Below are positions 25,190 to 33,842 of a stretch of DNA of 56,861 bases, piece after piece. The translations under genes were made by a program, and so were the position numbers. This stretch comes from Dehalococcoidia bacterium (lineage in GTDB: Bacteria > Chloroflexota > Dehalococcoidia > DSTF01 > JACRBR01): positions 1-56,861 of the forward strand of contig JADMII010000006.1 in the NCBI GenBank assembly GCA_015478665.1, written 5' to 3'. A model generated the notes under the pieces. That model had not been told where the DNA came from. It searched no databases and saw only the letters and a program-made list of their open reading frames with translations. Position 1 is the first letter of the stretch; each line of letters starts with the position of its first letter.

Positions 25190-26247
25190 TGGCAGAGCTC
25201 CGTCCAACCAGGATCGCGCTCGCCGGCGACCACGACGAGACCGCCCGCTGGGCGACGGCGCTGCGCGGCATCGAAGACGTCGAGCTGGTGCGCATGCCCG
25301 CGGGCGAAGACGCCCTGCTGGCGAGCCTCTCTGATCCGGCGGTCGATGGCATGGCCTTCATCGCGCCGCTGCCCGACCTCGCTCGCTCGATGAAGCGGGC
25401 GATGCTCGCCGGGCGCCACGTGCTGGCGGCGGGGCCGGTCGCCCTGTCGGCGGGACAGCTGCACGCGCTGGCGGAACTGGCGACCCGGCGCGGGCGCGCC
25501 GTCCTCGTCGATGCCGGCGTCATCGGCGACGAGCACCTCGCCTTCGTGCGAAAGATGACCGCCGGCAGCACGCCGCTCTGGCGCCCGCGCTACCTGCGGT
25601 CGCTGCGTACCGGCTTCCACGCTGATGTCTCGCTCGACGCGGTCGTCGTCACGGAGATCGCGCGGGTGCTCGCCGTTGCCGGCATGATGCCCGCGACGGT
25701 GAGCGCGTGGAGTCCGCGCATCGACGACGAGAGCGGCTGCGCCGACGTCGCCATGCTCGCGCTGACCTTCGACGGCGGGCCGGTCGCGCGCATCGATGTC
25801 AGCCGCGTCGAGCCGGCGCTGCGCCAGGAGCTCGTCGTCGCCTGCGACGCCCGCACCGTCGTGCTGCGGCCGCTCGACCGCGAGGCGCCGCTGCGCATCG
25901 ACGCGCGCGGCCGCCACGACGGCCCGAAGCGCTCCTCCGGCTGGGCCGAGACCGTGACCGAGCACCCCGTCGGCGAGCATCGCGAGCGTACGGATGCGGC
26001 AGCGCAGCTGTTCGTCGGTGCGGTACGGCGGCGCGAAGCCGATGCGACGAGCGCGGCGGATGCCGCCAGCGCGGCGCTCGTGTGGGAGCGCGCCCGCGCG
26101 TCCATGGCGCACGACGGCCAGCCCGTCGTGGTCGTGGAGTCGGCGCGCGATCTGCCGACGCGCCGGGCGTTCGAGGTCATCGAGGGCGGCGGTCAGGGCG
26201 GTCACAGGCACGCCGCCCCGCACCTGACGCTCGTCGCGCCGCGGTGA
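25189..26247 (+). CDS. Degenerate Gfo/Idh/MocA-like oxidoreductase coupled to a sigma factor
   Basis: A 352-residue protein with the overall layout of Gfo/Idh/MocA enzymes: a Rossmann-like N-domain (RIALAGDHDETARWATALRG, AVDGMAFIAPLPDLARSMKR) and a C-domain with MLALTFDGGPVARIDVSRVE. The nucleotide-binding GxGxxG is replaced by AGDHDET, and the usual EKP Lys motif by AAGPVALS, so catalysis is doubtful. Its ATG overlaps the sigma-factor stop by one base, so it is made together with the sigma factor. A sensing or regulatory role is possible but unproven. Confidence 0.75.
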   Translation: MAELRPTRIALAGDHDETARWATALRGIEDVELVRMPAGEDALLASLSDPAVDGMAFIAPLPDLARSMKRAMLAGRHVLAAGPVALSAGQLHALAELATRRGRAVLVDAGVIGDEHLAFVRKMTAGSTPLWRPRYLRSLRTGFHADVSLDAVVVTEIARVLAVAGMMPATVSAWSPRIDDESGCADVAMLALTFDGGPVARIDVSRVEPALRQELVVACDARTVVLRPLDREAPLRIDARGRHDGPKRSSGWAETVTEHPVGEHRERTDAAAQLFVGAVRRREADATSAADAASAALVWERARASMAHDGQPVVVVESARDLPTRRAFEVIEGGGQGGHRHAAPHLTLVAPR

Positions 26248-26249
26248 TT

Positions 26250-26266
26250 CCTCGCTCGCGGCGAGG
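26250..26266 (+). terminator. Hairpin after sigma-factor operon
   Basis: CCTCGC (26250-26255) pairs with GCGAGG (26261-26266) around TCGCG, extendable by two T-G pairs, three bases after the stop codon at 26247. No T-run follows. Confidence 0.45.
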
Positions 26267-26576
26267 GGCCGATGGAACCCGTGGCCGCGCGACATGACCC
26301 CGGCGGAGTACGTCCGTAGGGATCGTTGGACGCATCACTCTGCGCGAGGCCAAGACCGTCTGCGGAGAGGACGACGGTCAGCGAGCTTTCGTGCCCCGAC
26401 GCGATCCTGCGCTCGGGACGACAGGATCATCGCGTGCGCGGAATGAGAACATCGCATCGCGACCGGCATCACGTCCCTTCCGCTTCTGCATGAGACACGC
26501 GGCCCGCGCGGCCGTTGCACACGACTCGCGTTGGAGTAGGATACACGCATTACGCGCCAGCGCACGGGGGAGACAG
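26267..26576. other. Intergenic region upstream of PEP-utilising operon
   Basis: About 310 bases. The only supported element is the promoter near its right end (26515-26542). Open frames here lack ribosome sites and typical composition. Confidence 0.5.
26515..26542 (+). promoter_or_regulatory. Sigma-70-type promoter of PEP-utilising operon
   Basis: TTGCAC (26515-26520) and TAGGAT (26537-26542) are 16 bases apart, 35 bases before the ATG at 26577. Confidence 0.6.
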
Positions 26577-28247
26577 ATGACCATCGAGGCCGCCGAACAG
26601 CCCTTCCCGATCACCTGGGAGGATCCCGCCGACGAGCAGCAGCCGTGGTTCCAGGACGTGATGCACTGCCCGCTGCCGATCTCGCCGCTGAATGCGACGT
26701 TCTACCAGCGCGCGTTCGCCGAAGGCGCCAGCCGGGCCATCGCGCGACTCTCGATGCCGATCGTCGGGCTCGCTGTTACCGTGCAAAACGGCTACGTCTA
26801 CCTCAGCCGCATCCCGTTCGTCGCGCCGCCGGAAGCGATGGAACAGCGCATGGCAGAGATGCAGCGCATCACCATGGAGCTCTGTCCAACGGTCCTCAAG
26901 GACTGGCGTGAGACGTTCGAGCCCGACATGCTGCGCCGCATCGACAAGATCCTCTCCTTCGACTACGGGCAGGCATCGGCGCAGGAGCGCGCCCGCTTCC
27001 TCGTCGCGCTTCGCGACGATGCCGTCGACGCCTGGGACATCCATATGCGCGTCAACGTCCCGGTCATGAGCGCTGTCTTCGGCCTCGAAGAGATGCTGAC
27101 ATCCGTCCTCGGGCCGGAGATCCTCGGCGAGTCACGCAAGGCGCTGCAGGGCTACGAGAACAAGTCGACCGAGACCGGCCGGGCGCTCTGGAAGCTCAGC
27201 CGCTGGGTGCGCGAAGACGCGGCGCTCAAGTCCGCCGTGCTCGGCGCGCGCGTGCGCGCCGGCGCCGTCGAGATGGACCAGACGCCTGCGACGGCGGAAT
27301 TCCAGCGGCGCTGGCACCAATTCCTCGAGACGTACGGCTGGCGCTCGGACATGTTCCTGGAGATCGGGCACAAGACGTGGCGCGAAGAGCCGTCGACGCC
27401 GCTCATCCAGCTCAAGGGTTACATCGCCGCGGAGGACGCCGACGACCCGTTCGCCGTCTTCGCCCGCCACGCCGAGGAGCGCGACCGCGTCGCGCAGGAG
27501 ATCGAGGCGCGGTTACCCGAACCGGCGCGCCCGCAGTTCCGTGGCATGCTGATGATGGCGCAGCAGTTCCTGCCGATTTCCGAAGACCACAACTTCACGA
27601 TCGACCAGAAGTTCACGTCGATGTTGCGCTTCGCCGCGCTCCGGCTCGGTCAGGCGCTCGCCGCCGATGGCACGCTCGGTGACCCTGAGGACGTGTTCTA
27701 TCTCGTCTTCGACGAGATCCGCGAGATCGCCGCCGGCGGGAAGGGCGGCGACCTCGACGCGCGCGTACGCCAGCGGCGCCGCGAACGGGCGCGCCAGGCG
27801 ACGCTCCAGGCGCCCACCATGATCGGCACGCCGCCATCGCCTGATGAGCCGGAAGACCCGCTCGTGACGAAGTTCTTCGGCGTCGGCCTCGTGCCGTCGG
27901 ACGATACGAACGTCATCACCGGGCACGCCTGCTCCGGCGGCGTCGTCACCGGCATCGCGAAGGTCGTGCCGACGCTCGAGGACGCCGGCAAGCTCGAGGC
28001 GGGCGAGATCCTCGTCTGCCGCATGACGATGCCGGCCTGGACGCCGCTCTTCGGCGTCGCCGGCGCCGTCGTCGCCGATAGCGGCGGCCCGCTCTCGCAC
28101 TGCGCCATCGTCGCCCGCGAGTACGGCATCCCCTGCGTCGCCGGCACGGTGAACGGCACCGCCGTCCTCCGCGACGGCATGCGCATCCGCGTCGATGGCG
28201 ATGCCGGCATCGTGACGGTGCTCAGCGACAAGCCGCGGCGCGGCTGA
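26577..28247 (+). CDS. PEP-utilising mobile (phosphohistidine) domain protein, subunit of a split PEP-synthase-like phosphotransferase
   Basis: A 556-residue protein. Residues about 1-430 are a helical substrate-type domain with no simple motif. The C-terminal swivel domain is clear: GHACSGGVVTGIAKVV, ILVCRMTMPAWTPLFGVAGA and DSGGPLSHCAIVAREYGIPC, where the His of SHCAIVAREYGIP is phosphorylated in the family. There is no PEP-binding TIM barrel. This matches the middle and His parts of rifampicin phosphotransferase or the PpsA subunit of phenylphosphate synthase. GGGAG precedes the ATG by five bases. The next gene supplies the ATP-binding domain. Confidence 0.88.
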   Translation: MTIEAAEQPFPITWEDPADEQQPWFQDVMHCPLPISPLNATFYQRAFAEGASRAIARLSMPIVGLAVTVQNGYVYLSRIPFVAPPEAMEQRMAEMQRITMELCPTVLKDWRETFEPDMLRRIDKILSFDYGQASAQERARFLVALRDDAVDAWDIHMRVNVPVMSAVFGLEEMLTSVLGPEILGESRKALQGYENKSTETGRALWKLSRWVREDAALKSAVLGARVRAGAVEMDQTPATAEFQRRWHQFLETYGWRSDMFLEIGHKTWREEPSTPLIQLKGYIAAEDADDPFAVFARHAEERDRVAQEIEARLPEPARPQFRGMLMMAQQFLPISEDHNFTIDQKFTSMLRFAALRLGQALAADGTLGDPEDVFYLVFDEIREIAAGGKGGDLDARVRQRRRERARQATLQAPTMIGTPPSPDEPEDPLVTKFFGVGLVPSDDTNVITGHACSGGVVTGIAKVVPTLEDAGKLEAGEILVCRMTMPAWTPLFGVAGAVVADSGGPLSHCAIVAREYGIPCVAGTVNGTAVLRDGMRIRVDGDAGIVTVLSDKPRRG

Positions 28248-28258
28248 CGAGACGCACG

Positions 28259-29101
28259 ATGCCGGAAATCCACTGGCTCGGCGCCGAGCAGTGTCACGAC
28301 GCCGGACTCGTCGGCGGCAAAGCGGCGGCGCTCAGCCGGCTCGCCGCGCTGCACCGCATCCCGCCGGGCTTCGCCCTCTCCGCCGTGCCCGGCTACTCCC
28401 TCGCCATGCCGCCGTCCGTCCGGGACGCCGTCTGCGAGGCCTACATCGAACTCGCCGCACGCACCGCCGTCGCCGATACCGCCGTCGCCGTGCGCTCGTC
28501 GGCCCTCGATGAGGACGGCGCCGATGCCTCCTTCGCCGGGCAGCACGACACCTACCTCAACATCCGCGGCCACAACCAGCTGCTCGACGCGATCGAGCGC
28601 TGCATTGGCTCCGCATCGTCGCCGGTCGCGCTCGACTATCGCGCCCGACGCGGCCTGCCGGTCGATGACGTGCGCATCGGCGTGCTCGTGCAGGAGCTGG
28701 TGCCCTCCGATGTCTCGGCCGTCGTCTTCAGCGCCAATCCCGTCACCGGCCGCCGCGACGAGATCATGATCAACGCCAGCTGGGGACTCGGCGAGAGCAT
28801 CGTCGGCGGCAGCGTGACGCCGGATACGTTCGTCGTCGACAAAGCGGGCATGCAGGTCGCCTGGCGCGACCTCGCGTGCAAGGAGCGCATGACCGTCCTC
28901 AGCGACGTCGGCACGACGGAGGTCCCGGTGCCCGCCGAGATGCAGATGCGCAGCAGCCTCGACGACGCCCAGGTGCTCGAGATGGCACAGCTCGCGTGGC
29001 AGCTCGAAACCGTGCTCGGCTATCCGGTCGACGTCGAGTGCGCGATCGCTCGCGGCACCCTCTATCTGCTCCAGTGCCGCCCGGTCACGACGCTCCGGTG
29101 A
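28259..29101 (+). CDS. PEP/pyruvate-binding (PPDK_N, ATP-grasp) subunit of split phosphotransferase
   Basis: A 280-residue stand-alone PPDK N-terminal domain: GLVGGKAAALSRLAAL, VAVRSSALDEDGADASFAGQ, VLVQELVPSDVSAVVFSANP, EIMINASWGLGES and YLLQCRPVTTL at the end. In PEP synthase, rifampicin phosphotransferase and phenylphosphate synthase (PpsB) this domain binds ATP and passes phosphate to the swivel His. It starts 11 bases after the swivel-domain gene, and the order (His subunit first, ATP subunit second) is that of ppsA-ppsB. The acceptor substrate is unknown. Confidence 0.9.
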   Translation: MPEIHWLGAEQCHDAGLVGGKAAALSRLAALHRIPPGFALSAVPGYSLAMPPSVRDAVCEAYIELAARTAVADTAVAVRSSALDEDGADASFAGQHDTYLNIRGHNQLLDAIERCIGSASSPVALDYRARRGLPVDDVRIGVLVQELVPSDVSAVVFSANPVTGRRDEIMINASWGLGESIVGGSVTPDTFVVDKAGMQVAWRDLACKERMTVLSDVGTTEVPVPAEMQMRSSLDDAQVLEMAQLAWQLETVLGYPVDVECAIARGTLYLLQCRPVTTLR

Positions 29102-30567
29102 GTCGCCCGGTCGCCGCCACGACACCGGCTGCTGTCGCGCCGTCGGGCGTCGCACTGCTGCTCGCGCTCTCCGCGCTCGGCGCCGTCATCGCGCCGCTCA
29201 ACTCGACGATGATCGCGGTCGCCCTCCCGGAGATCCGGCGCGAGTTCGGCCTCAGCCACGCGCTCGCCGGCTGGCTGATCTCCGGCTACCTCATCGCCAT
29301 GGCCGTCACGCAGCCGGTCGGTGGCAGTCTCGGCGACCAGGTGGGACGCGAGCGTGTGCTGCGCTGGGGGCTCGTCGGCTGCCTGGTCTTCTCGCTCGGC
29401 GCGATGGCGGCGCCGACGTTCGCGGTGCTCGTCAGCTTTCGCATCGCGCAGGCCGTGGCCGCCGCCGTCCTCATCCCGAACGGCATCGCGCTGCTGCGGA
29501 CGGCGGCGCCCCCGGAACAGCTCGGCCGCCTCTACGGCATCAACGGCTCGATCCTCTCGGCCGCCGCCGCGGGCGGCCCGCTGCTCGGCGCCGGCGCGCT
29601 GGCGCTCGGCTCGTGGCGGCTGATCTTCCTGCTCAACGTGCCGCTCGTGCTCCTGACGCTGCTGCTGCTCGCGCGGCTTCGCCTTCCCGATATGCCACGC
29701 ACGACCGGCGCCACGCTCGACGGCATCGGCAGCCTGCTCTTCGTCGCGCTGCTTACCGCCGTCACCCTGCAACTCTCGAGCTTGCGCGATGGCGCGAGCG
29801 TCGCCACCGTGGCCGGCTGGATCGTGACGCTCGCTATCGGCGTGCTCTTCGTCCTGCGCCAGCGCACCACCACGCGCCCGGCCGTGGAGTGGGCGCTCTT
29901 CCGCTCGCGTTCGTACGGCGCGGCGACGGGCTGGATCCTGCTGACGAACCTGACGATGTACACCGTGCTGTTGATGGTGCCGTTCTTCATTCGCGATGTG
30001 CAGGGCAAGAGCACGCAGCTCTCCGGGCTGCTGCTCGGGGCGATGTCCGTCCTCGTCGCCCTCGCGTCGCCGCTGGGCGGCCGCCTCTCCGATGTCCTCG
30101 GACGCCGCCCGCTGATGCTCGCTGGCGCCGCCGTGGCGCTCGCCGGGTCGCTGGCGCTGCTCGCGTCGCTTCGCACCGATACGCCGGCGCCGCTGCTCGC
30201 GGCCTGCCTCGGCGTGCTCGGCGTCGGCCTCGGCCTCGGCACCGGCCCGGCGATCTCCGCCGCGCTCGAAGCGGCGCCCGTCGCAGCCGCCGGCGCGGCC
30301 TCTGGCACCAGCTCGATGATGCGCTACACGGGCAGCATCGTCGGCGCCGGCCTGCTGGCGGGCGTCCTCAGCAATGGCGGCGGCGCCGCGGGCGAGATCA
30401 TCACGTTTCGCGTCGTCACCGTCGCCGTCGTCGTCACCGCCGGAGCCGCGGTCGTCGCGGCGCTCTTCGTGCACCGCTTCGCCGAAGACAGCACGCAGCA
30501 GGGTATCGGCATCGCCCGCCGCGACCGCTGGTCCGGCGCGGTCATCGAGGCAGCCGACGAGCCCTGA
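29098..30567 (+). CDS. MFS transporter, DHA2-type drug/proton antiporter
   Basis: A 489-residue membrane protein with 12-14 helices. It has NSTMIAVALPEIRREFGLSH at the first helix, LISGYLIAMAVTQPVGGSLGDQVGRER (motif A) and GGPLLGAGALALGSWRLIFLLNVP, typical of DHA2 exporters. The GTG start overlaps the ATP-grasp gene's stop (GTGA), so it belongs to the same operon. The trio of a split phosphotransferase and an exporter would fit detoxification of a hydroxylated compound, but this is inference. A strong terminator hairpin follows at 30649-30690. Confidence 0.9.
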   Translation: MSRPVAATTPAAVAPSGVALLLALSALGAVIAPLNSTMIAVALPEIRREFGLSHALAGWLISGYLIAMAVTQPVGGSLGDQVGRERVLRWGLVGCLVFSLGAMAAPTFAVLVSFRIAQAVAAAVLIPNGIALLRTAAPPEQLGRLYGINGSILSAAAAGGPLLGAGALALGSWRLIFLLNVPLVLLTLLLLARLRLPDMPRTTGATLDGIGSLLFVALLTAVTLQLSSLRDGASVATVAGWIVTLAIGVLFVLRQRTTTRPAVEWALFRSRSYGAATGWILLTNLTMYTVLLMVPFFIRDVQGKSTQLSGLLLGAMSVLVALASPLGGRLSDVLGRRPLMLAGAAVALAGSLALLASLRTDTPAPLLAACLGVLGVGLGLGTGPAISAALEAAPVAAAGAASGTSSMMRYTGSIVGAGLLAGVLSNGGGAAGEIITFRVVTVAVVVTAGAAVVAALFVHRFAEDSTQQGIGIARRDRWSGAVIEAADEP

Positions 30568-30648
30568 TCGGCACACGACCACCCGATCGTACGGCGCCGC
30601 ATGAACCGGGCGTGGCGCATCGCCCCGTCCGGCGCGCCGCGACGCCGG

Positions 30649-30690
30649 GCGGGCGGGACATCGACCTCAGGCCATCGATATCCCGCCCGC
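30649..30690. terminator. Strong bidirectional hairpin
   Basis: GCGGGCGGGACATCGA (30649-30664) pairs with TCGATATCCCGCCCGC (30675-30690) at 15 of 16 positions around a 10-base loop. It lies between the MFS gene and convergent small minus-strand genes, so it probably ends both transcripts. Confidence 0.7.
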
Positions 30691-30888
30691 GCGCGTGGCG
30701 GCGGCGGCGGCGGCCGCGCTCACGTCTGGCGACGCGCTCGCCCGAGGACGCGCGCGTCGCTCGAACGCCGCCACCGCCTGCCTGCGCCGACGATGCGCGG
30801 CTGCGGGCACGTCCGCAGCATCGGCCGGGTGCTGCGCCGTCAGCGCGACCATGTGCTCGACGGCCTTCTGCTTATCGAGGATCAGCAT
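30667..30888 (-). CDS. Possible small protein downstream of HTH gene (73 aa)
   Basis: An open frame starting MLILDKQKAVEHMVALTAQH. The first 40 residues look protein-like and the rest is Arg/Ala-rich. It overlaps the end of the HTH gene by 17 bases, has only a distant AGGA, and its stop codon lies in the loop of the terminator hairpin. It may be a coupled partner of the HTH gene or a chance frame. Confidence 0.3.
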   Translation of the reverse strand: MLILDKQKAVEHMVALTAQHPADAADVPAAAHRRRRQAVAAFERRARPRASASPDVSAAAAAAATRAGGISMA

Positions 30889-31090
30889 CGGCGGCGTGCA
30901 GTTCCTGGCGCACGATCTGGCTGACGCGCTGCCGCGTCACCCCGAAGTGTTCCGCCAGCCGCGACTGTAGGCCACAGCGACCGCCGTTGCCCGCCACGCC
31001 GCGCTTGATCAGCACCCGCGCCGCGATCCGCATCTTCTCCGTCCTCGTCAGCTCCGTTTCCGCTGCAGCGACATCCATGTCGGTCGACAT
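30872..31090 (-). CDS. Small helix-turn-helix DNA-binding protein (72 aa)
   Basis: The start at 31090 (MSTDMDVAAAETELTRTEKM) is seven bases after AGGAGG. Residues about 45-65 (SRLAEHFGVTRQRVSQIVRQ) form a clear helix-turn-helix with the VTRQRVSQI recognition helix also seen in sigma region 4 and small repressors. The preceding MRIAARVLIKRG helix would be the first helix of the domain. No ligand domain is present. It is probably a small regulator; targets are unknown. It is transcribed divergently from the L,D-transpeptidase gene. Confidence 0.7.
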   Translation of the reverse strand: MSTDMDVAAAETELTRTEKMRIAARVLIKRGVAGNGGRCGLQSRLAEHFGVTRQRVSQIVRQELHAADADPR

Positions 31091-31351
31091 TCCCTGCCCT
31101 CCTGTGAACGCCCGCTCCCGGGCTCGTGTCAGATCCCGCGTCGTCCCGCGGATAGCGCCGAATGTACGACCTCCGTTCTGACGGACGGCGTTCGCGCTTC
31201 TGACCGCGTTTTCAAAGGGCAACCCAGACCCTAACCACACCGTCAATTCCAGCCGGTTCAGCGCACGCAGGAAGCCTCGAGACTGCCGGCGGGGCGCCCA
31301 CCTTACGGGCGGCGACTGCCGTACCGACGGCAATCGGCGCGGCGCTCGTGC

Positions 31352-31357
31352 TACGAT
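31352..31357 (+). promoter_or_regulatory. -10 element TACGAT, six bases before GTG
   Basis: TACGAT, then CGTCGC, then the GTG at 31364. No ribosome site fits, so the transcript is probably leaderless. Confidence 0.6.
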
Positions 31358-31363
31358 CGTCGC

Positions 31364-32212
31364 GTGGACCGCCGCTCACGCTTCGTCGTCGCGATGGTGC
31401 CGCTGGTGACCTTCGCCGCCGCGTGCGCCGGCCGCGCAGCCCCGCCGACGCCGCCGCCGCCAACCGCGACCGAGACGCCGCTCTTCATCCCCTCGCCGAC
31501 GCCGCGACCCACCGCCACGCCGACGCCACTGATCTCGGCCGGCAACGCCATCGTCGTCGGCGGCGACCTCCGCACCCGGCGCGCGCCGACGACGCAGAGC
31601 GCCGTCGTCGGCACGCTCAAGGACTTACAGCCGGTGCAGATCGTCGCGACGGTGCGAGGGGAGAACTGGCTCGTCGGCTCGCAGACGTGGGTCTCGACGT
31701 CCCCGGACTGGGCGAGCCTCTGGTACAGGCTCAGCGACGGCTCCTACGTCTACGCGCCGTTCATCTTCATCCTCCAGCCCGGCGAACCCTCACCGCTCAG
31801 CGACCCGCAGGGCAAGGAGAAGTGGGTCGACGTCAACGTCACGACACAGACCGCGCGCGCGATGATCGGTGACACCGCGATCTTCACCGCCGGCGTTTCG
31901 ACGGGGCAGCCCGGCTTTCCGACGCCGCTCGGCACCCGCGCCATCGAACCCGACGGCCGGCTGCCCGTCGAGCGGATGACTGCAGCCCAGGCCGGCTACT
32001 CGCCGGCGCAGGCGTCCTACAACGTCGAGCGCGTGCTGTTCACGCAGTACTTCGACCGCTCGGGAGACGCGCTCCACCTCAACTACTGGCGCCCGTCCAG
32101 CGTCTTCGGCCGCGAGCCGACGAGCCACGGCTGCGTCGGCATGGAAGCCCACGCCGCGCAGTACTTCTGGCTCTTCGCTTCGGCGGGGACGCGCGTCGAG
32201 ATCCACCGCTAG
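31364..32212 (+). CDS. L,D-transpeptidase (YkuD) lipoprotein with SH3-like domain
   Basis: A 282-residue exported protein. The signal peptide ends in a lipobox-like FAAAC (Cys about 21), followed by a Pro/Thr-rich linker. An SH3-like segment (GGDLRTRRAPTTQSAVVGTL) precedes the YkuD domain with VNVTTQTARAMIGDTAIFTA, STGQPGFPTPLGTRAI, LHLNYW and the active-site SHGCVGM (nucleophile Cys). The enzyme would crosslink or attach proteins to peptidoglycan, which implies a peptidoglycan-type wall. It starts with GTG and has a leaderless-type promoter. Confidence 0.88.
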   Translation: MDRRSRFVVAMVPLVTFAAACAGRAAPPTPPPPTATETPLFIPSPTPRPTATPTPLISAGNAIVVGGDLRTRRAPTTQSAVVGTLKDLQPVQIVATVRGENWLVGSQTWVSTSPDWASLWYRLSDGSYVYAPFIFILQPGEPSPLSDPQGKEKWVDVNVTTQTARAMIGDTAIFTAGVSTGQPGFPTPLGTRAIEPDGRLPVERMTAAQAGYSPAQASYNVERVLFTQYFDRSGDALHLNYWRPSSVFGREPTSHGCVGMEAHAAQYFWLFASAGTRVEIHR

Positions 32213-32235
32213 GTGAGCCGGTCATCGAGCGCGGT

Positions 32236-32253
32236 GCAGGACGGTGATCCTGC
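32236..32253. terminator. Weak hairpin between convergent genes
   Basis: GCAGGA (32236-32241) pairs with TCCTGC (32248-32253), between the L,D-transpeptidase end and the end of nuoN. It is a modest six-pair stem. The rest of 32213-32404 shows nothing else. Confidence 0.3.
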
Positions 32254-32404
32254 CGACGAACGCGACGCGGCGCCGCTGGGCGAGCCGCAGATGCGGCAGC
32301 AGACGCGATCATCCGGCCAAACCGGAACGCGTCACATCGGCGCAGCGTCGGCGCGAGCTGTTGAGCAGCGCCGTGCAGAGGACGCCACGACGCCGGCGCG
32401 GCGC

Positions 32405-33841
32405 TTACACGAAGAGGAAGCGCGTGGCATTGTCGATGACGCTGAAGAGGTTCGCCGGGTAGAGCCCGACGTAGAAGACGCCCGCCATCAGCGCCACCGT
32501 CAGCCCCTGCATTACGTACGGGACCTGCAGCTTGCGCTCGCCCTCCGCCGGCTGGCTGACGAACGCCTCGCGCATCACCTGCAGGTAGTAGTACAGCGAG
32601 ATCACGCTCGTCACGACGCCGATGCCGGCGAGCCAGTAGTACCCCTGGTCGGTCGCGGCCTGGAACAGGATGAACTTCGTCACGAAGCCGGCGAACAGCG
32701 GCAGGCCGGCGAGCGAGAACAGCGCGCCTGCCAGCGCGCCCGCCAGCAGCGGCGCCCGCTCGCGCATGCCGCGGAAATCGACGATCTCCTCTTTCCCCGT
32801 CAGGTTGTACCAGGCGATGATGACGACGAAGAGCGCCAGGTTCGTCACCATGTATCCCGTCAGGTGCAGCACCAGCGCTGAAGCGGTGTTGTGCGACAGC
32901 CCCGCGACACCCATCAGCAGGTAGCCGATCTGGCCGATCGATGAGTACGCCATCAGCCGCTTGATGTTGTGCTGCTGCAGCGCGACGAGGTTCCCGAGGA
33001 TCATCGATGCCGCCGCGACGCCGGCGATCATCCAGCTCCAGTCGTCGTGGACCACCTGGAAGGCGCCGCCGAAGAGCCGCAGCAGCAGCGCAAAACCCGC
33101 CGCCTTCGATGTCGTCGAGAGGTACGCGGTAATCGCGATCGGCGCGCCCTCGTAGGCGTCCGGCGTCCACATGTGGAACGGCACCGCCGCCACCTTGAAT
33201 CCCAGGCCGGCGATGATCAGCACGAGCGCCATCAGCAGGGCGAACGAGAAGTCATGCGTGCCACGGCTGAGCGCCGAGGCGATGTCGCCGTAGTACGTCG
33301 AGCCGGTGACGCCGTAGATCAGGCTCAGCCCGTAGAGGAACATCGCCGATGAGAAGGCGCCCAGCAGCAGGTACTTCAGCCCCGCCTCGTTCGAGCGTGC
33401 GTCGAACTTCGCGAACGACACGAGGATGTACAGGCTGAAGCTCAAGAGCTCGAGCGAGAGGTACGCCGTCATCAGCTCGCGCGCCGCCGCCATGCCGATG
33501 GCGCCGATCGTCGAGAGGATGATGATGCCGAAGTACTCGCCCGGGTGCCGCAGCTGGTCCTCGACCAGCCGGCCCGACGCCAGGCAGACGACTGCGGCGA
33601 TCAGCATGAAGAACACGCGGAAGTACGTCGTGTAGTTGTCGATCGAGACGATGCCGGCGAAGTTCGTCTGCTTGTTCACCCACGCCAGCGACACGCCGGC
33701 GGTGATCGCCAAGCCCGTGGCGGCGACGTACGGCAGCCACGACTTCCGTAGCTGCGGCATGAAGAGATCCAGCGCCACGACGAGCGCCGCCAGGCCTCCG
33801 AGCATGAACTCCGGGATGAACAGCGTGTAGTCGAAGTTCAA
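32405..33841 (-). CDS. nuoN: NADH-quinone oxidoreductase subunit N
   Basis: A 478-residue antiporter-like proton-pumping subunit with about 14 helices. Hallmarks are LMTAYLSLELLSFSLYILVS (Glu in helix 5), GLGFKVAAVPFHMWTPDAYE (Lys-bearing helix), STTSKAAGFALLLRLFGGAF and RLMAYSSIGQIGYLLMG. The start is inferred as TTG at 33841, one base after the nuoM stop region; no ATG lies upstream of the conserved start NFDYTLFIPEFMLGG. It is the last gene of the complex I operon. Confidence 0.95.
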   Translation of the reverse strand: MNFDYTLFIPEFMLGGLAALVVALDLFMPQLRKSWLPYVAATGLAITAGVSLAWVNKQTNFAGIVSIDNYTTYFRVFFMLIAAVVCLASGRLVEDQLRHPGEYFGIIILSTIGAIGMAAARELMTAYLSLELLSFSLYILVSFAKFDARSNEAGLKYLLLGAFSSAMFLYGLSLIYGVTGSTYYGDIASALSRGTHDFSFALLMALVLIIAGLGFKVAAVPFHMWTPDAYEGAPIAITAYLSTTSKAAGFALLLRLFGGAFQVVHDDWSWMIAGVAAASMILGNLVALQQHNIKRLMAYSSIGQIGYLLMGVAGLSHNTASALVLHLTGYMVTNLALFVVIIAWYNLTGKEEIVDFRGMRERAPLLAGALAGALFSLAGLPLFAGFVTKFILFQAATDQGYYWLAGIGVVTSVISLYYYLQVMREAFVSQPAEGERKLQVPYVMQGLTVALMAGVFYVGLYPANLFSVIDNATRFLFV

Positions 33842-33842
33842 A

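Noticed and set aside
31130-31210. Possible LexA-like operator in the HTH gene upstream region
   Set aside because: GAAC and GTTC half-sites are present but their spacing does not form a proper palindrome.
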